Under the pieces are notes generated by a model. It searched no databases, was not told where the DNA came from, and saw nothing but the letters and a program-made list of their open reading frames with translations. A program made the translations under genes and the position numbers. From NCBI GenBank assembly GCA_002886105.1, contig CP025776.1, positions 4,030,001-4,094,000 of the forward strand: a DNA stretch of 64,000 bases, given 5' to 3'. Shown here in pieces: positions 39,817 through 51,296 of this stretch; position 1 is the stretch's first letter; every line of letters starts with the position of its first letter. The stretch is from Enterobacter sp. EA-1 (GTDB lineage Bacteria; Pseudomonadota; Gammaproteobacteria; Enterobacterales; Enterobacteriaceae).

Positions 39817-40000
39817 TGTTCGGTTTGATACCCCTTGCTGACGTTTTTACGCTAAGTGTGATCGATGCGGACGTGCTGGCGCAAAAAAATTATATAAAAA
39901 CGCCTCGTCGATACATTTTTTTATGATTAATCAGAATTACCTTTTCATCAGGTAACAGAGTGTTCGCGTTAACGCTATTTTAAACTCCTTATGAAAAGGT

Positions 40001-41341
40001 ATGGTTATGAATAGAATCGGATTCAAAGAAAAGATTGGTTATGGAATCGGCGATGGCGCATCGAATATTATCTGGCAAACCATCATGCTATTTATGGCCT
40101 ATTTTTATACCGATATTTATGGGCTTAGTGCTTTTCATATGGGCACCATGTTTCTTTTCGTCAGGGTAGTTGATGCGTTCGCCGATATCTATATCGGCTA
40201 TATTGCCGATCATACCCAAACCCGGCATGGTCAGTTCAGACCCTATTTATTATGGTTCTCGCTACCCTTTGGTATTTTTGGCGCATTAACCTTTTACACG
40301 CCAGAATTGGGGTGAAACCGGCAAAATCATCTATGCCTATATTTCTTATACCGCCCTGTCCATTTTTTTACTCACTGGTGAACGTTCCATACTGTGCGTT
40401 GATCAATAATATTTCTCAGGATGCAAAAGAACGGGTGTCAATTCAGGCATACCGTTTTGCCTTCGCGGCGTTAGGCGGCATTATTGTCTCCGTTATTGCC
40501 CTGCCCTTAACAAAAATTTTAGGCAATGGCGACCTGCAGAAAGGCTACTTCTGGAGCATGATCATCATGGGCGGCCTGGAGTACCATACTGTTCTACACG
40601 TGTTTTTCCATGACCAAAGAGCATTACCGTAAAGAGGTCGACAGAACGCGGAAGTTTAGTGGCATTTATAAAGAGCTGTCAGTGCTGATTAAGGATCATA
40701 ACTGGCGTTGCATCTTTGCACTCAACATCGTGAGCCTTATCGCCGGGATATTAAAAACGGGTGGCGCCATGTACTTTGTTCACTATTATTTGAACCGTCC
40801 CGATTTAACCAGCACTATTCTATTAGTGATTCTCGGCACCCGGTTTGTTGGCGCAGTGTTCACCACTTCATTATATGGAAAGTTTGATCGGTTAGTGTCC
40901 TATAAAGCGTCGTTACTTCTTCCAGGCTGTCATTCTGGCGGCACTGTTTATGGTCCCCTCTGAATATATTATCGCAATCTGCATTATCATCAGCGTGATT
41001 CATTTTATCGACGCGAGTTCAGCACCGCTGCAATGGAGCCTGCTGAGCGATATTATCGATAATGTCGAGAAAAAGTCGGGAATATCGCTTAGCGGCACTG
41101 GTTTTCTCTACAATCTCTTTGCCATTAAAATTGGCATTGCGGTTGGCGGCGCGATTATCGGCTGGTTACTGACCGTTGGCGGTTATGTGGGAAGTGCCGC
41201 CGTACAGACGGATATGGCTGTGCTGGTCGTCCGGCTGATCTTTACGGTTATCCCTGCTATTTGTGTTGTCATGATGTTTTTATTATGACCCACTATCGAA
41301 ACGATACTGTGTATACAGAATCGGCGACAACCATGATGTAA
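40001..41341 (+). CDS. GPH-family glycoside/pentoside:cation symporter (YagG/XynP-like)
   Basis: About 445 residues, twelve helices. Family start KEKIGYGIGDGASNIIWQTI, then VRVVDAFADIYIGYIADHTQ, TRHGQFRPYLLWFSLPFGIF, LVNVPYCALINNISQDAKER, HNWRCIFALNIVSLIAGILK and the C-terminal FIDASSAPLQWSLLSDIIDN. Frameshifts near 40310, 40370, 40580, 40920 and 41285. After the last helix (AICVVMMFLL) the frame at 41288 stops, but family tails are longer and another frame runs to 41341. Imports xylosides or xylo-oligosaccharides for the GH43 enzyme. Confidence 0.85.
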
Positions 41342-41393
41342 GAACAAACAAAACAGTCGCTAATTTATTCATATTTACCTTATAGGGAGTCAT

Positions 41394-42983
41394 ATGACAA
41401 CAATTACTAACCCGGTTATTGCTGGCTTTAATCCTGACCCGTCAATTATCAGAGTCGGTGACGCGTACTATGTCGCCACGTCCACATTTGAATGGTTTCC
41501 CGGTATTTGTCTCTATAAATCCTACGATTTAAAAACTGGCAACGGATCGCTTATCCGCTTAATCGAAAAAGTCAGTTGAATATGATCGGCAACCCCGACT
41601 CTGGCGGCATATATGCGCCCTGTCTGAGTCATGATGGCGGACGTTTTTATCTTATTTTTACGGATGTAAAAAATGTGGCCGGGCGTTTCTGGGACACCAA
41701 CTATATGGTGACCACGGATGATATTGAAGGCGAATGGTCTGAGCCTGTTTATCTTCACAGCCGCGGAATTGATCCTTCTCTGTTTCATCATAGCGATGGC
41801 ACCAAATGGCTGGTGAGTATGGAGATGAGCCATATGGATGGCGGTGAACCCGGTTTCCCGAAATGGAACGGTATTATCATTCAGCAATATGACGAGCAGA
41901 CGAAAAAATTAGTGGGCGAGTGCCGCAAAATTTATGCTGGTAGCGCGCTGGGCATCACCGAGGGCCCGCATATTTATGAAATCAACGGTTGGTTTTATCT
42001 GTTAACCGCCGAAGGCGGACGTTTTACAATCATGGCGTCACGATAGCGCGTTCACGTCAACTGTTTGGGCCCTATGAAACCGACCCTGTCGGCCAGATGA
42101 TGACCTCACGTTACGACTGTCGTTTGCCATTGCAGAGGGTCGGGCATGCGGATCTGTTTGAAAACAGTGTGGGTGAGTGGTTCATCGTGCATCTGTGCGG
42201 TCGACCGTTACCGTCAAAAGGGCGCAGCCCGATGGGGCGTGAAACGGCTATTCAACAGGTTTACTGGAGTGATGACGGCTGGCTACGGTTGGTTAATGGT
42301 AAAACAACGCCAGAAATGACAGTGCACACGCAACTGGAAGAGCGTGGCCTGAACAACCGGTAAGGGATGAGTTTGATTCACCGACGCTCCCGCTGCACTA
42401 TCAGTCATTGCGCATCCCATTAGGCGAGGATATGCACGCTCAATGAGAGAAAAGGATGGTTGCGTTTACGGGGTCATGAATCGCTGAGCTCACACCATTA
42501 TCAAAGCCCCCGGTGGCCAGAAGACAGACGGATTTTGCGTTCACCGCGCAGACCTGTGTAGATTTCAACCCGCGTTCTTTCCAACAAATGGCTGGCTTAG
42601 TCTGCTTTTACGACACCACAAATTATATTTATTTGTATATATCCTGCGATGAGCGGAGAGCGAACCGTGAATTTGATGGTCAATGACCTTAATAAATTCT
42701 CGATGCTAACCGGTGAAGGCATAAAAATCGCTGGCGAAGGCTACGTTTATCTGCGGGTTAATGTGCAAGATGACCGGGCTAATTATTATTACTCCCCGGA
42801 TGAAGAGACATGGATCCCGGTAGGGGCTATGTGGAATACAGTAAACTCTCCGATGAATATTTCCAAAGAGCGGGGCATCGAGCGCTTCACTGGCGCGTTT
42901 GTAGGCATGTGCTGCCGGACTTTACCGGCGAACATCGCTATGCGGATTTTGACTACTTTCACTATTCAGCGAACAACCGCTAA
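41394..42983 (+). CDS. GH43 beta-xylosidase (YagH/XynB-like)
   Basis: About 530 residues, the size of XynB-type GH43 enzymes. Five-bladed propeller with catalytic Asp in [20 protein letters not shown], Asp in [11 protein letters not shown] and the acid Glu in [11 protein letters not shown]; also [20 protein letters not shown] and [20 protein letters not shown]. The C-terminal beta-sandwich appears in fragments ([46 protein letters not shown]). Frameshifts near 41545, 42025, 42360, 42440, 42520, 42660, 42855 and 42915. Releases xylose from imported xylo-oligosaccharides. A terminator follows. Confidence 0.88.
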
Positions 42984-43017
42984 CCGGTTCGGGCAGACAC
43001 CGTAGCGCTCAGAAATA

Positions 43018-43055
43018 AACCTTCCATACGGTACCAGCAACTGTGGAAGGTTTTT
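43018..43055 (+). terminator. Terminator after the GH43 gene
   Basis: AACCTTCCA (43018-43026) and TGGAAGGTT (43044-43052) pair around a 17-base loop; a run of T follows. Confidence 0.7.
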
Positions 43056-43136
43056 AACGTTATTCAACCTTCGCATTTAAACTGGCATGCGACACCAGCG
43101 TCAGGAGCGGGAGGGATCGAATGCGTGAACGGGCAA

Positions 43137-44646
43137 TCACCACATCATGCATTGCCGCCGCAGTAGTGCCGTTATCCCGGTAAGCGCTACCGCACGGGAA
43201 AAATACCAACCCTGCGCACAGCACTCCGGCAAATTTTCTTTAAGGAACAGGTATTGCAGTTCATTTTCAACCCCTTCGAAGACCACTATTCTCGGCATAT
43301 TTCTGAACATGCCAATCAATCCGGGAAGGATGTGTTTATTGATTGACTCGGTACCAATCGAATCGGTTAACGATTTATCAATCTTTATTTCATCGACATC
43401 AATTAAGGATAACCAGCTCAGATTCGAATAACCGGTACCAAAATCATCCAGAGCAAACAGGATGCCCTGCGATTGATAAAATTCAACAGACTGTTTGATC
43501 TCTTCGATACTTGCACTCTGTCTCTCGGTGATTTCCAGCATCAGTGAACCACCGGAAATACCTTCTTTCTGCATGGTGTTGATCAGCGTTTGACGAAACA
43601 ACTCCAGAGCAGATATCCGAACAACTGACGTTAATACTGAGCGTTATAGCGTGTTTCTGTAATATCGGCGCACACTCTTTATTGCATTCTCAACATACAA
43701 TCCAATCTTATTAATTAAGCCATTTTGCTCTGCGAGGAGGAATGAAGATATCCGGGCCAATATTCCCCACTTTGTCATCGTTCCAACGGATAAGCGCTTC
43801 AATGCCAATAAGGCTGTTATCTTTCACCCGATAAATAGGCTGATAGACAAAATGCAATTTTCGGTGATCTATTGCGTATTCAAGCCGGGAAAGTAACGAC
43901 TGGTTTCTCTCAAGATTATTAATAAGCGCACTGACAAGCAGACCAATCACCAGTGAAATACTTAACAAAAAACCAGCGCATATACATTACCGTAAAAAAA
44001 GAACGGAAGCTGAGTTCCAACGATAACACAAATGTCATTTACTGAATTACAGGCTCTTATCAAAAATAAAAGATAACGATTTTTCTCTTCCATGCTCTAT
44101 GGCTTCAAGCCTGTTAACATCCTTGCCTATTCTGGAAAAAATGAGACTCATGTTTATTATCACCGACAACAGCATTAAAATTCATTTTATCCGCATCTTC
44201 CCAGAAACGCTGAAATGCAAAAGGCGATACGGTAATGGCAAAATTATCGGTATAAAGGATATCGGTAATCCCCTCTTCTATCATGGCATCAAAAATCCGG
44301 GTGTATAGCCTGCCCGGTCAACTTTATTCCTGAAGACATTCAGCGAAAGCGGAACAGTAAACTTGCCCCACAGCTGAGCAGATCACCCTGTCGTCTTTGA
44401 TGTAGGAGATATCTTTGATCAGCGGGTATGGCCACAGACGCTTTCTGAGGGAATGCAAATATTGGTCGCTGCACGGGCTGTAGACAGCGAATTCATTGCG
44501 CAGATCGTCAATTTCCTTCACCTGCGAGATGAGACTATTACTTCGCATAAGTATCGATTCGGCATACTTTTCTAATTTTTCGTGGACGTATGCATAGGAA
44601 ATGATCTGCAACACCATAAAAAGAGGAACGATAGCGCTAATGTCAT
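43137..44646 (-). CDS. c-di-GMP phosphodiesterase, CSS-motif sensor plus EAL domain
   Basis: About 503 residues in fragments. N-terminal helix (SFLFMVLQIISYAYVHEK), a periplasmic domain with AVYSPCSDQYLHSLRKRLWP (the C-S-S-like redox cysteine motif of this class), a second helix MLSISLVIGLLVSALINNL and an EAL domain: HRKLHFVYQPIYRVKD, GIEALIRWNDD (E-x-L), LMLEITERQSASIEE, FALDDFGTGYSNLSWL, DEIKIDKSLTDS and VFEGVENELQY. All metal and substrate residues are present, so it should be active. Frameshifts near 43600-43730, 43975, 44040 and 44330. A membrane sensor that lowers c-di-GMP. Confidence 0.82.
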
Positions 44647-45039
44647 TATGGATACCGATACTCTGTTTTTAGAATTCTTATCAATTTTGGCACCTTGTAA
44701 GCAGACCTCTACCCTTGCTTCACGTTTTCTGACTTTTGATCATCCCATCAAGCAGAAAAGTCGAAATCATCATCCGTATGCCCGTTCTTTTCATCGACAT
44801 CATGCCACATCAACACGACGTGTTATGGTTATCGGCGGTTTGGATAGAGACTTTAAAAATGACAAATAAAAGCGTTATCTTGATAAGACACTGAAATGCA
44901 GAGGATAAATTCGGCAAGGAATGCGTAATAAGGCAAAGCGTTTGGTCTTTGGGAATATTGGAGACTAACGAGATATTGAACCGGCAGTAAAGATGCCGGC
45001 CCCAGACTGGCGATGCCATAATGGCTTCAGTATGAGAAA
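44647..45039. other. Gap upstream of the EAL gene
   Basis: 393 AT-rich bases with no supported gene. Part may encode extra N-terminal residues of the phosphodiesterase (the frame stays open a little upstream of 44646), and the remainder holds its promoter. Confidence 0.35.
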
Positions 45040-45492
45040 CTAATTCTGTATAACATTCTCTATTATTGTAGCAATATCAGTCGGGTATACCGTTTCCGTT
45101 GTTTCACTAAGTTCGCTTATATTCCACCAGCGATGTTGATGCATAACCGCTTTTTTCATGACGACTCCAGCCCTCGCGACTGATTTCATTACCATCAACC
45201 TTTACCCAATAAAACGCTCCATAGCCAGAACGTTTTCTCCGCTGGGTAGCAGCATTTCAAACGTTCGTTCCGCCACGCTGGCCCCAATAACGTCGCGGAT
45301 AATCCCGGTTTCTTCGCGAAGTTCTCTTAACGCAGCATGTGCAAAGACTCATTCTGTTTAACCCCACCGCCGGGGAGGCGTCGCCCAGTATGCACGCCCC
45401 GCTAAAGCATCATCCGTATGCACGAAACGGAACAGCAGTACCTGACCAGCCGGGTTGATAATCAGTATTCGTGACGCCTTACGTGTTCGCAT
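45040..45492 (-). CDS. NUDIX hydrolase
   Basis: About 150 residues. ASRILIINPAGQVLLFRFVH, then AYWATPGGGVKQNESFAHAA and LRELREETGI, the complete Nudix box (G-x5-E-x7-R-E-U-x-E-E-x-G-U) once indels near 45340-45375 are corrected. The C-terminal half (GASVAERTFEMLLPSGENVL, AMERFYWVKVDGNEISREGW, HQHRWWNISEL) resembles NUDIX proteins of the YfcD/8-oxo-dGTPase class. Hydrolyses a nucleoside diphosphate derivative; substrate unknown. Separate transcription unit. Confidence 0.82.
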
Positions 45493-45750
45493 CGAAAAAT
45501 CCCTTTATGAAAGGCAAGAGTCATTATTTTGTCGGGCTTAATATAACAACATTCCACTGTAAAATCACCGCAATAAATAGTTATGTAATTTACCACTTAA
45601 AAAAACGTTATTAACGGCCACAATTACACAGCCACTTAAATTTATACTTTTTTACTTAACCCATTTTATTCTTTATGTGTTTTTATATCAATGCGCATTG
45701 CCGTTTTTTATACTCCTGTTGTCGCCGTCAGGCTTAGCTGAAAGATAACA

Positions 45751-47162
45751 ATGAACACAATGCTGAAGTTTCCACTTTTACAAAACATCCGCACGCTTTT
45801 GACATTAGCGCAAACGCCCCCAAATAGCAGAGGTTGAGTCTAAAGAAAAGGAAATAGTGACAATGCGTTCCAGCGCGCATTTCAACAGGAAGTGCAAACC
45901 TATCTTTACACTATCCGGCAACAAAGCATGTTGATATCTATCTGAACGATATCAACGGAACGTTCAGAGGAAAGCGGATTGCCGTTGGGGATCTTTATTC
46001 TGCTGCGAAAGGGTGTTATTTCCCGCAATCTGTTTACTCAATGGATCGGGAAGGTAAAGTGGTCTGTACTGCGGCTGACCACCGTGTTCTGGATGAGCCC
46101 GACCGGATTTGCCTGCCGGTAAAGGACATTGCGCCCCTCCGCTTACGATCCCCATGAGAACGCCCAGCTTTTGCTATCCATGCAGGATGCCAGCGGCGCA
46201 CCGTATGCGCTTGAGCCAAGGGTGATTCTGGAAAACGTTGTTCGCCGGTTCCATCACCATGGTTTGTATCCGGTGATCGCACCAGAGATTGAGTTTTACC
46301 TTATCGACCAGCAGACCCGGGCGATGCGCAGTCAGGGGTGCTTCCACATGGCCGTCCTTCTACGTACGCCCCCTTCATCGAGCGGCTGGAGGAGATGGCT
46401 GCTGCAGAAGCTGCCGTTAACGGGGATTGTCAGCGAAGCAGAGCCTGCACAATTCGAGCTTAACCTGCGCCACTCTCACCAGCGGTTGTCGAGGTCTGTG
46501 AGAATGTCTCCGGCGCTACGCAGGTTAACCAGCGTGATCGCGAATGAATTCGGCTATAAGGCCAATTTTATGGCGAAACCTTTTCCCAGCTTGCCGGCAA
46601 CGGCTTGCATTTTCATATCAGCCTGAATGACAGACAGGGCGATAACTCTCTTTGCCTCCCCCCGCCCGGTGAACTGAACGAGATGACGCGCCTGTGCCGG
46701 CCGGGTTATCATCTTATGCCTGCGTCGCTGGCGATAATGGCTCCCGGGTCAACGCTTTTCGCCGCCTGCGAAAAACTGGACGAACCCGTGTTTAGCTCAT
46801 GGGGTTACAACACGCGTTCCGCCGCATTACGCATTCCCTGCTCTACCGAAGAGAATCGTCGCATCGAGTACCGACTCGCTGGCGCGGATGCCAACCCCTA
46901 TCTGGTGATGGCCACAATTCTGACCGGCATGTTGTATGGTCTCGAGAATATCGATGGCGATTCAGAAGAGGATATTCTGCGCACTGCCCCGCTTTTACCG
47001 TTATTTCAGCACCGGTGCAATCGCCGTTTTTCAGGAATGCCCGTATCTGCTCGACAGCCCTCGGGACAGGCATTTTCCCGGCAGTGGATCCACAGCAAAC
47101 TGGAGGAACTGACCCTGTTCGAAGGCATTGTTACGCAAGAAGAAACGGCGATTTCATTCTGA
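45751..47162 (+). CDS. Glutamine-synthetase-like gamma-glutamyl ligase (PuuA-like)
   Basis: About 470 residues, the length of PuuA. After shifts near 45815, 45870 and 45925 the N-domain reads EVQTYLYTYPATKHVDIYLN and DINGTFRGKRIAVGDLYSAA, KGCYFPQSVYSMDREGKVV; then PVKD-x-LRPSAYDPHENAQLL, HHHGLYPVIAPEIEFYLID (metal Glu), NEFGYKANFMAKPF, GNGLHFHISLND (metal His), SWGYNTRSAALRIPCSTEEN and RIEYRLAGADANPYLVMATI (substrate Arg). Other shifts near 46130, 46345, 46590 and 47025. ATP-dependent gamma-glutamylation of an amine. No puuB/C/D genes follow; instead a lyase and an anion transporter are nearby, so the amine may come from that pathway. Confidence 0.82.
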
Positions 47163-47274
47163 CTCCTGTTTTACTTTCCGTCACTGCCAATGACAAATGT
47201 GAGGTGATGATATCGCGGTTTATTATTCTTACTCATGTTCGGGGAAACACAGGGGTAATAAACTGCAGGCAACA

Positions 47275-48017
47275 TCACGCCCGGCCTGCTCCTGAGCCCT
47301 GATGTTTCAGCACGATACTGCAGGTGTATCGCCCGGCAGGATGCAGCGACACGGTGGTTTCGAATGTTTTTCCTTGAGCATCAAGGTAACGCCGTACAAT
47401 TCTCAACGCTGGTGACCCGGCTTCCACGCCCAGTATTTTCGCGATTTTGACCGGCACGCCAACCGCCGTTATCGACTGATGCACTTCATGGCTGCGGATA
47501 CCGTAGTGCTTTTCAATCAGTGCGCTGATTAATGCATACGGATCGCTACGCACCAGTTTTCCGACCTTCACATACGCAATGCTGATAGCTGTCGGTCCAG
47601 CAGATGGGGGCATTTTTCTTGCAGAGGATCTTCGCGGGTACTGGCGATGTGCAGCCAGCGCGAACCCTGGTTCACAACCAATCACCTGCGACAATTCGAC
47701 GTCCGCCACCACCTCATCGGTCTTTTCACCACTCGCAGGTTGTTTTTTGCCAGCACCAGTAAATCTTCAAGTGAGGCCGGGGGGATGATCCTGCATTTCC
47801 GGCTTCTGTTCGCAGACGCGTGTCCCTGCGCCTTTTCGCCTGCTGATAAGCCCTGCTCCGCGAGTTCCCGCAGTGCTTCGCGTACCGTATGACGACTCAC
47901 CTGCCAGCTTTCACATAGCTCCATCTCCGTTGGAAACAGCGATCCTCGCGGGTATTTCCCCTGTGTGATCGCCAGCGCCAGCTCACGGGCCATTTGCTTA
48001 TACAGAGACTCTTTCAT
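47275..48017 (-). CDS. GntR family (HutC subfamily) regulator
   Basis: About 247 residues. DNA-binding SLYKQMARELALAITQGKYP, GSLFPTEMELCESWQVSRHT, VREALRELAEQGLISRRKG; UTRA domain LSQVIGCEPGFALAAHRQYP, AISIAYVKVGKLVRSDPYAL, VGVPVKIAKILGVEAGSPAL, IVRRYLDAQGKTFETTVSLH. Frameshifts near 47830, 47780 and 47690. Divergent from the lyase-transporter genes; three copies of a TGTCCGGACA-like palindrome between them (48100-48160) are probably its operators, controlling both directions. Confidence 0.87.
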
Positions 48018-48099
48018 CGTTTCACTCTTCAAAAAATTAAATGATCGACATCACAAAGGTGAGCGATAGCGCTTCCTTGCTAATTGTGGTCATTATAAA

Positions 48100-48160
48100 T
48101 GTCCGTACATATTCAAATGTCCGGACAAATAAAATCGAAAGACTGAGATATGTCAGGACA
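48100..48160. promoter_or_regulatory. Triple TGTC-N2-GACA-like operator
   Basis: TGTCCGTACA (48100-48109), TGTCCGGACA (48118-48127, perfect palindrome) and TGTCAGGACA (48151-48160) are spaced 18 and 33 bases apart start to start, in the divergent promoter region between the GntR gene and the lyase gene. Confidence 0.75.
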
Positions 48161-48251
48161 AAAAATGGCCGATTCAGCGTAAACAAACCCTGATTCTGAC
48201 TGTTTTTTCTGTCCCGCAGTCTATCACCAATCAGACCCCCAAGGAGTGGTT

Positions 48252-49602
48252 ATGCCTTCAAATGTTCTTGATTCTGTTTTGTTCAGGGATTCCTTCGGAA
48301 CGCCGGAAATGCGCGCAATTTTCGACGATCACGAGTTGATTCGTAAATACGTTGAAGTCGAGATTGCCCTCGCGCAGGCCCGAGGCAAAATGGCGTTATC
48401 CCACAAGAAGCCGCCGATGAGATCGCGGAAAAATGCACTGCGGATACGCTGGATTTTGATCTCCTGCGCCATGAAACCGAAATTGTCGGTTACCCCATTT
48501 TGCCGCTGGTGCACCAAATTTCTAAACAGGCAGGCGAGTCAGGCGGCTACGTCCATTGGGGAGCGACCACTCAGGACATTATGGATACCGCCGTCGTCTT
48601 GCAGATTCGCGATGCATTCGACCTTATCGAAAGCGAACTAAAACAGCTTTGCCTGACGCTGGCCGGTCTGGCGCGCCGCTATCGGGACACACCGATGGCG
48701 GGCAGAACGCACCTGCAACAGGCGCTGCCGATTACCTTCGGATACAAAGCGGCTATCTGGCTGGATATGATTGACCGCCACACCGAGCGCCTTGACCCCG
48801 AGGCACGACCACGAATTTTAGTGGGGAATTTGCCGGAGCGGCCGGAACACTTGCGTCGCTTGGCGATAAAGGTCTCGTGGTACAAGAGGCGATGATGGAC
48901 ATCCTCAAGCTGGGCGTTCCTCTTCCACCCCGGCATGTTGCCCGCGATGGCTTTGCCGAAGCGACGAACCTGCTCGGGCTTATCACCGGATCGCTTGGCA
49001 AAATCGGCTATGACGTGATGCTGCTTGCCAATGAATTCGGCGAGCTGTACGAACCGTTTGTGAAAGGCCGCGGTGCCAGCAGCACCATGCCACAAAAACG
49101 TAACCCGATTTCCAGTGAGCTGATGCTGGCATGTGCAAAGGGGTACGCCAGCACGCCGGATTAATGCTGGACGCGATGGTGCAGGATTTAGAACGCGCCA
49201 CCGGGCCGTGGCATGCGGAATGGATTGCGATCCCCGGAGAGCTTTGTGCTCGCCGCCGGGGCATTACATCAAGCCAACTTTATGCTCGCCGGCCTGATTG
49301 TGGATGAAGCAGCGATGGCGAAAAACCCTGGATATGACCAAAGGGTTGATCGTTGCCGAAGCCGTCATGATGGGCCCGGCGCCATACATTGGCCGCCGGG
49401 ATGCGCACGATGTTGTGTACGATGCCTGCCGCGTGGTGAACGAACAAGGGGACGACTGGCTGATGTGCTGAACAGCATGCCGGGGGTTTCCAGCCGCCTT
49501 GATCCGCAGCTCATTGAGCGCCTGACCGACCCGACAAATTATCTGGGTATGGCACCAGAAATGGTGGATCGGGTTCTGGAAAAATTCGCGCAACGGCAAT
49601 AA
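48252..49602 (+). CDS. Fumarase/aspartase-superfamily lyase (PcaB/adenylosuccinate-lyase-like)
   Basis: About 450 residues. PSNVLDSVLFRDSFGTPEMR, YVEVEIALAQAEGKMG-type start, HQISKQAGESGGYVHWGATT (first catalytic region), MAGRTHLQQALPITFGYKAA and the signature GRGASSTMPQKRNPISSE with catalytic Ser loop. C-terminus LIERLTDPTNYLGMAPEMVD. Frameshifts near 48395, 48800, 49145, 49240, 49330 and 49450. PcaB-type cycloisomerases and N-succinyl-amine lyases share this architecture. No protocatechuate genes are near, while an anion transporter follows and an amine ligase lies close by, so a C-N lyase acting on an aminopolycarboxylate is a reasonable alternative. Confidence 0.83.
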
Positions 49603-49625
49603 TCCTGAGGGATAAGGAGAGACAT

Positions 49626-51042
49626 ATGCCATCCGCTTGTTCTGCACGGAAATCTGTTATCGCCTTTCTGGTTCCTCTTATTCTCGGAACCGCTATCTGG
49701 TTCTTTCCTGTTCCGGAAGGATTGACTCCGGAAGCATGGCATATGTTTGCCATTTTCGCGGCCACCATTGCCGCTATCCTGACCCAGCCTCTCCCGTCCG
49801 GGGCGGTGATGCTGATTGCCCTTTGCGTGGTCATTTTTGCTCAAAACCTTGTCAGAGGCAAAAGCGCTGTCGGGGTTTGCTTCGGGCACGGTGTGGCTGA
49901 TTTTCTGTGCGTATGTACTTTCGCTGGGCTTTGTGACATCCGGGCTTGGCAAACGCATCGCGTATAAGATGCTGTCACTTTTGGCGGCAGTCTGGGAATC
50001 GCCTATTCACTGGGCGTGTCGGATCTCATCATGGCCCCAGCCATGCCATCGGTGACAGCGCGTTCAGGGGGGATTATTTTTCCCATCGCGCGTTCGATTA
50101 ACGACGTTCTGGGCTCTTCACCCGGTGAATCGGGTAAACGCATCGGCGATTTTCTGACCATGGTGTGCTTTCAGTTTACGCCCATCACCGGGGCGATATT
50201 CCTCACCGGGATGGCGGCAAACCCGCTGGTCGGCAGCCCTGGCGAAAACCTCGCTCGGTGTTGATATCACCGGAGGGCTGGTTTGTGTCAGCGGTTGTCC
50301 CGGCAATGGCATGCTTCTGCCTGATGCCTCTGCTGGTGTACAAGTTACTGAACCCACAACTGAAACGAACGCCCGAAGCCAAAGCCATGGGGGAAACAGT
50401 TCGGCCGAATTGGGTGCGATGAGCAGTGCGGAAAGAAAGTGGCATTCGGCTTTGTTCTGGCACTCATTGGCTGGGGAACCAGTCTGGTTACCGGCCTTTC
50501 CGCAACCTCCGTCGGGCTGGGGCTCGCGGCGTATTTATTCGCTTCAAAAGCCGTAAGCTGGAAAGCGTTACTCAACGATCACGCCGCACCGGGATACAGT
50601 TATCTGGTTTAGCGTCATTATCTCTCTGGCCAGTGGGCTCGCCGACCTCGGCTTTATCAAATGGATGACCCTCAAGCTTGGCGGCAGTATCGACGGCTTT
50701 AGCGGGATGGAATCCTTTGTCCTGCTGGGGCTTATCTATATCTACGTGCATTATTTATTTGCCACCGCCACCGGGCATGTGGCCGCACTGTATGCCCCGT
50801 TCGCCGCAACCGCCATTGCGGCAGGCGCACCGCCCATGATGGTGGCGATCTGTTTCGGTATTTTCAGCAATCTGATGTGGGGAATACGGAATATGGCGGC
50901 GGTCCCCGGCCCGATCTATTTTGCTCAGGGCTATTTTGAGCGCCCCCGGTTCTACAAAATTAATTTCTGCGTTGTCACGTTTAATGGTGTTGACTTTCGC
51001 CATCGGTATGGCCACCGGTGGAAAATGCTCGGTTACTACTGA
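49626..51042 (+). CDS. DASS-family dicarboxylate/tricarboxylate transporter
   Basis: About 472 residues, twelve or so helices. IWFFPVPEGLTPEAWHMFAI, FAATIAAILTQPLPSGAVML, GTVWLIFCAYVLSLGFVTSG, LGVSDLIMAPAMPSVTARSG and MAPAMPSVTARSGGIIFPIA match YbhI/CitT-type anion exchangers; IYIYVHYLFATATGHVAALY and PGPIYFAQGYFERPRFYKIN are the C-terminal family blocks. Frameshifts near 49845, 49985, 50240, 50265, 50395, 50430, 50590, 50885 and 50985. 23 bases after the lyase gene, so both are cotranscribed: the carrier brings in a di- or tricarboxylate for the lyase or expels the product. Confidence 0.86.
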
Positions 51043-51056
51043 TTGTTCTACCCGTT

Positions 51057-51084
51057 GCGGCAGGGCGGACATCCGCCCTGCCGC
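51057..51084 (+). terminator. GC-rich hairpin after the DASS gene
   Basis: GCGGCAGGGCGGA (51057-51069) and TCCGCCCTGCCGC (51072-51084) are exact arms with a two-base loop. No T tract follows directly. It marks the last point before the atypical DNA begins. Confidence 0.65.
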
Positions 51085-51296
51085 ATGTCGGCTGCGTCAA
51101 TTCTTGATAATTCCCTTTTTCACGAAAAAACGTTTTTCTTTGCTTTATGGTTCACACTGTTCACTAATAATAACACTTTAAAATCATTAAGATAGTTCGT
51201 GAACCATAGTGAAGAGTGAACAGTAAACGCTTCACTCTCCGAGATTTCGTCAAAGAAAGAATGAGTTACACTCAGCTCATGGCTGAGTGCATTTCA
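51085..51296. other. Intergenic region at the left side of the thrW island
   Basis: About 210 bases without a gene. It contains GGTTCACACTGTTCACT and a mirrored-sense GTGAACCATAGTGAAGAGTGAAC stretch (~51149-51222), short repeated GTTCACT/AGTGAAC elements that may be operator or recombination leftovers. No copy of the tRNA 3' end was seen here. Confidence 0.35.

Noticed and set aside
45751-47162. Glutamine-synthetase-like gene as housekeeping glnA
   Set aside because: Motifs (NDINGTFRGKR, KGCYFPQSVYSMD) match PuuA-type gamma-glutamyl ligases, and no ntrB/ntrC genes follow.
51085-51296. Left attachment site (copy of the thrW 3' end)
   Set aside because: No stretch matching the tRNA T-arm and acceptor end was seen in this interval; short GTTCACT repeats are not an att site.
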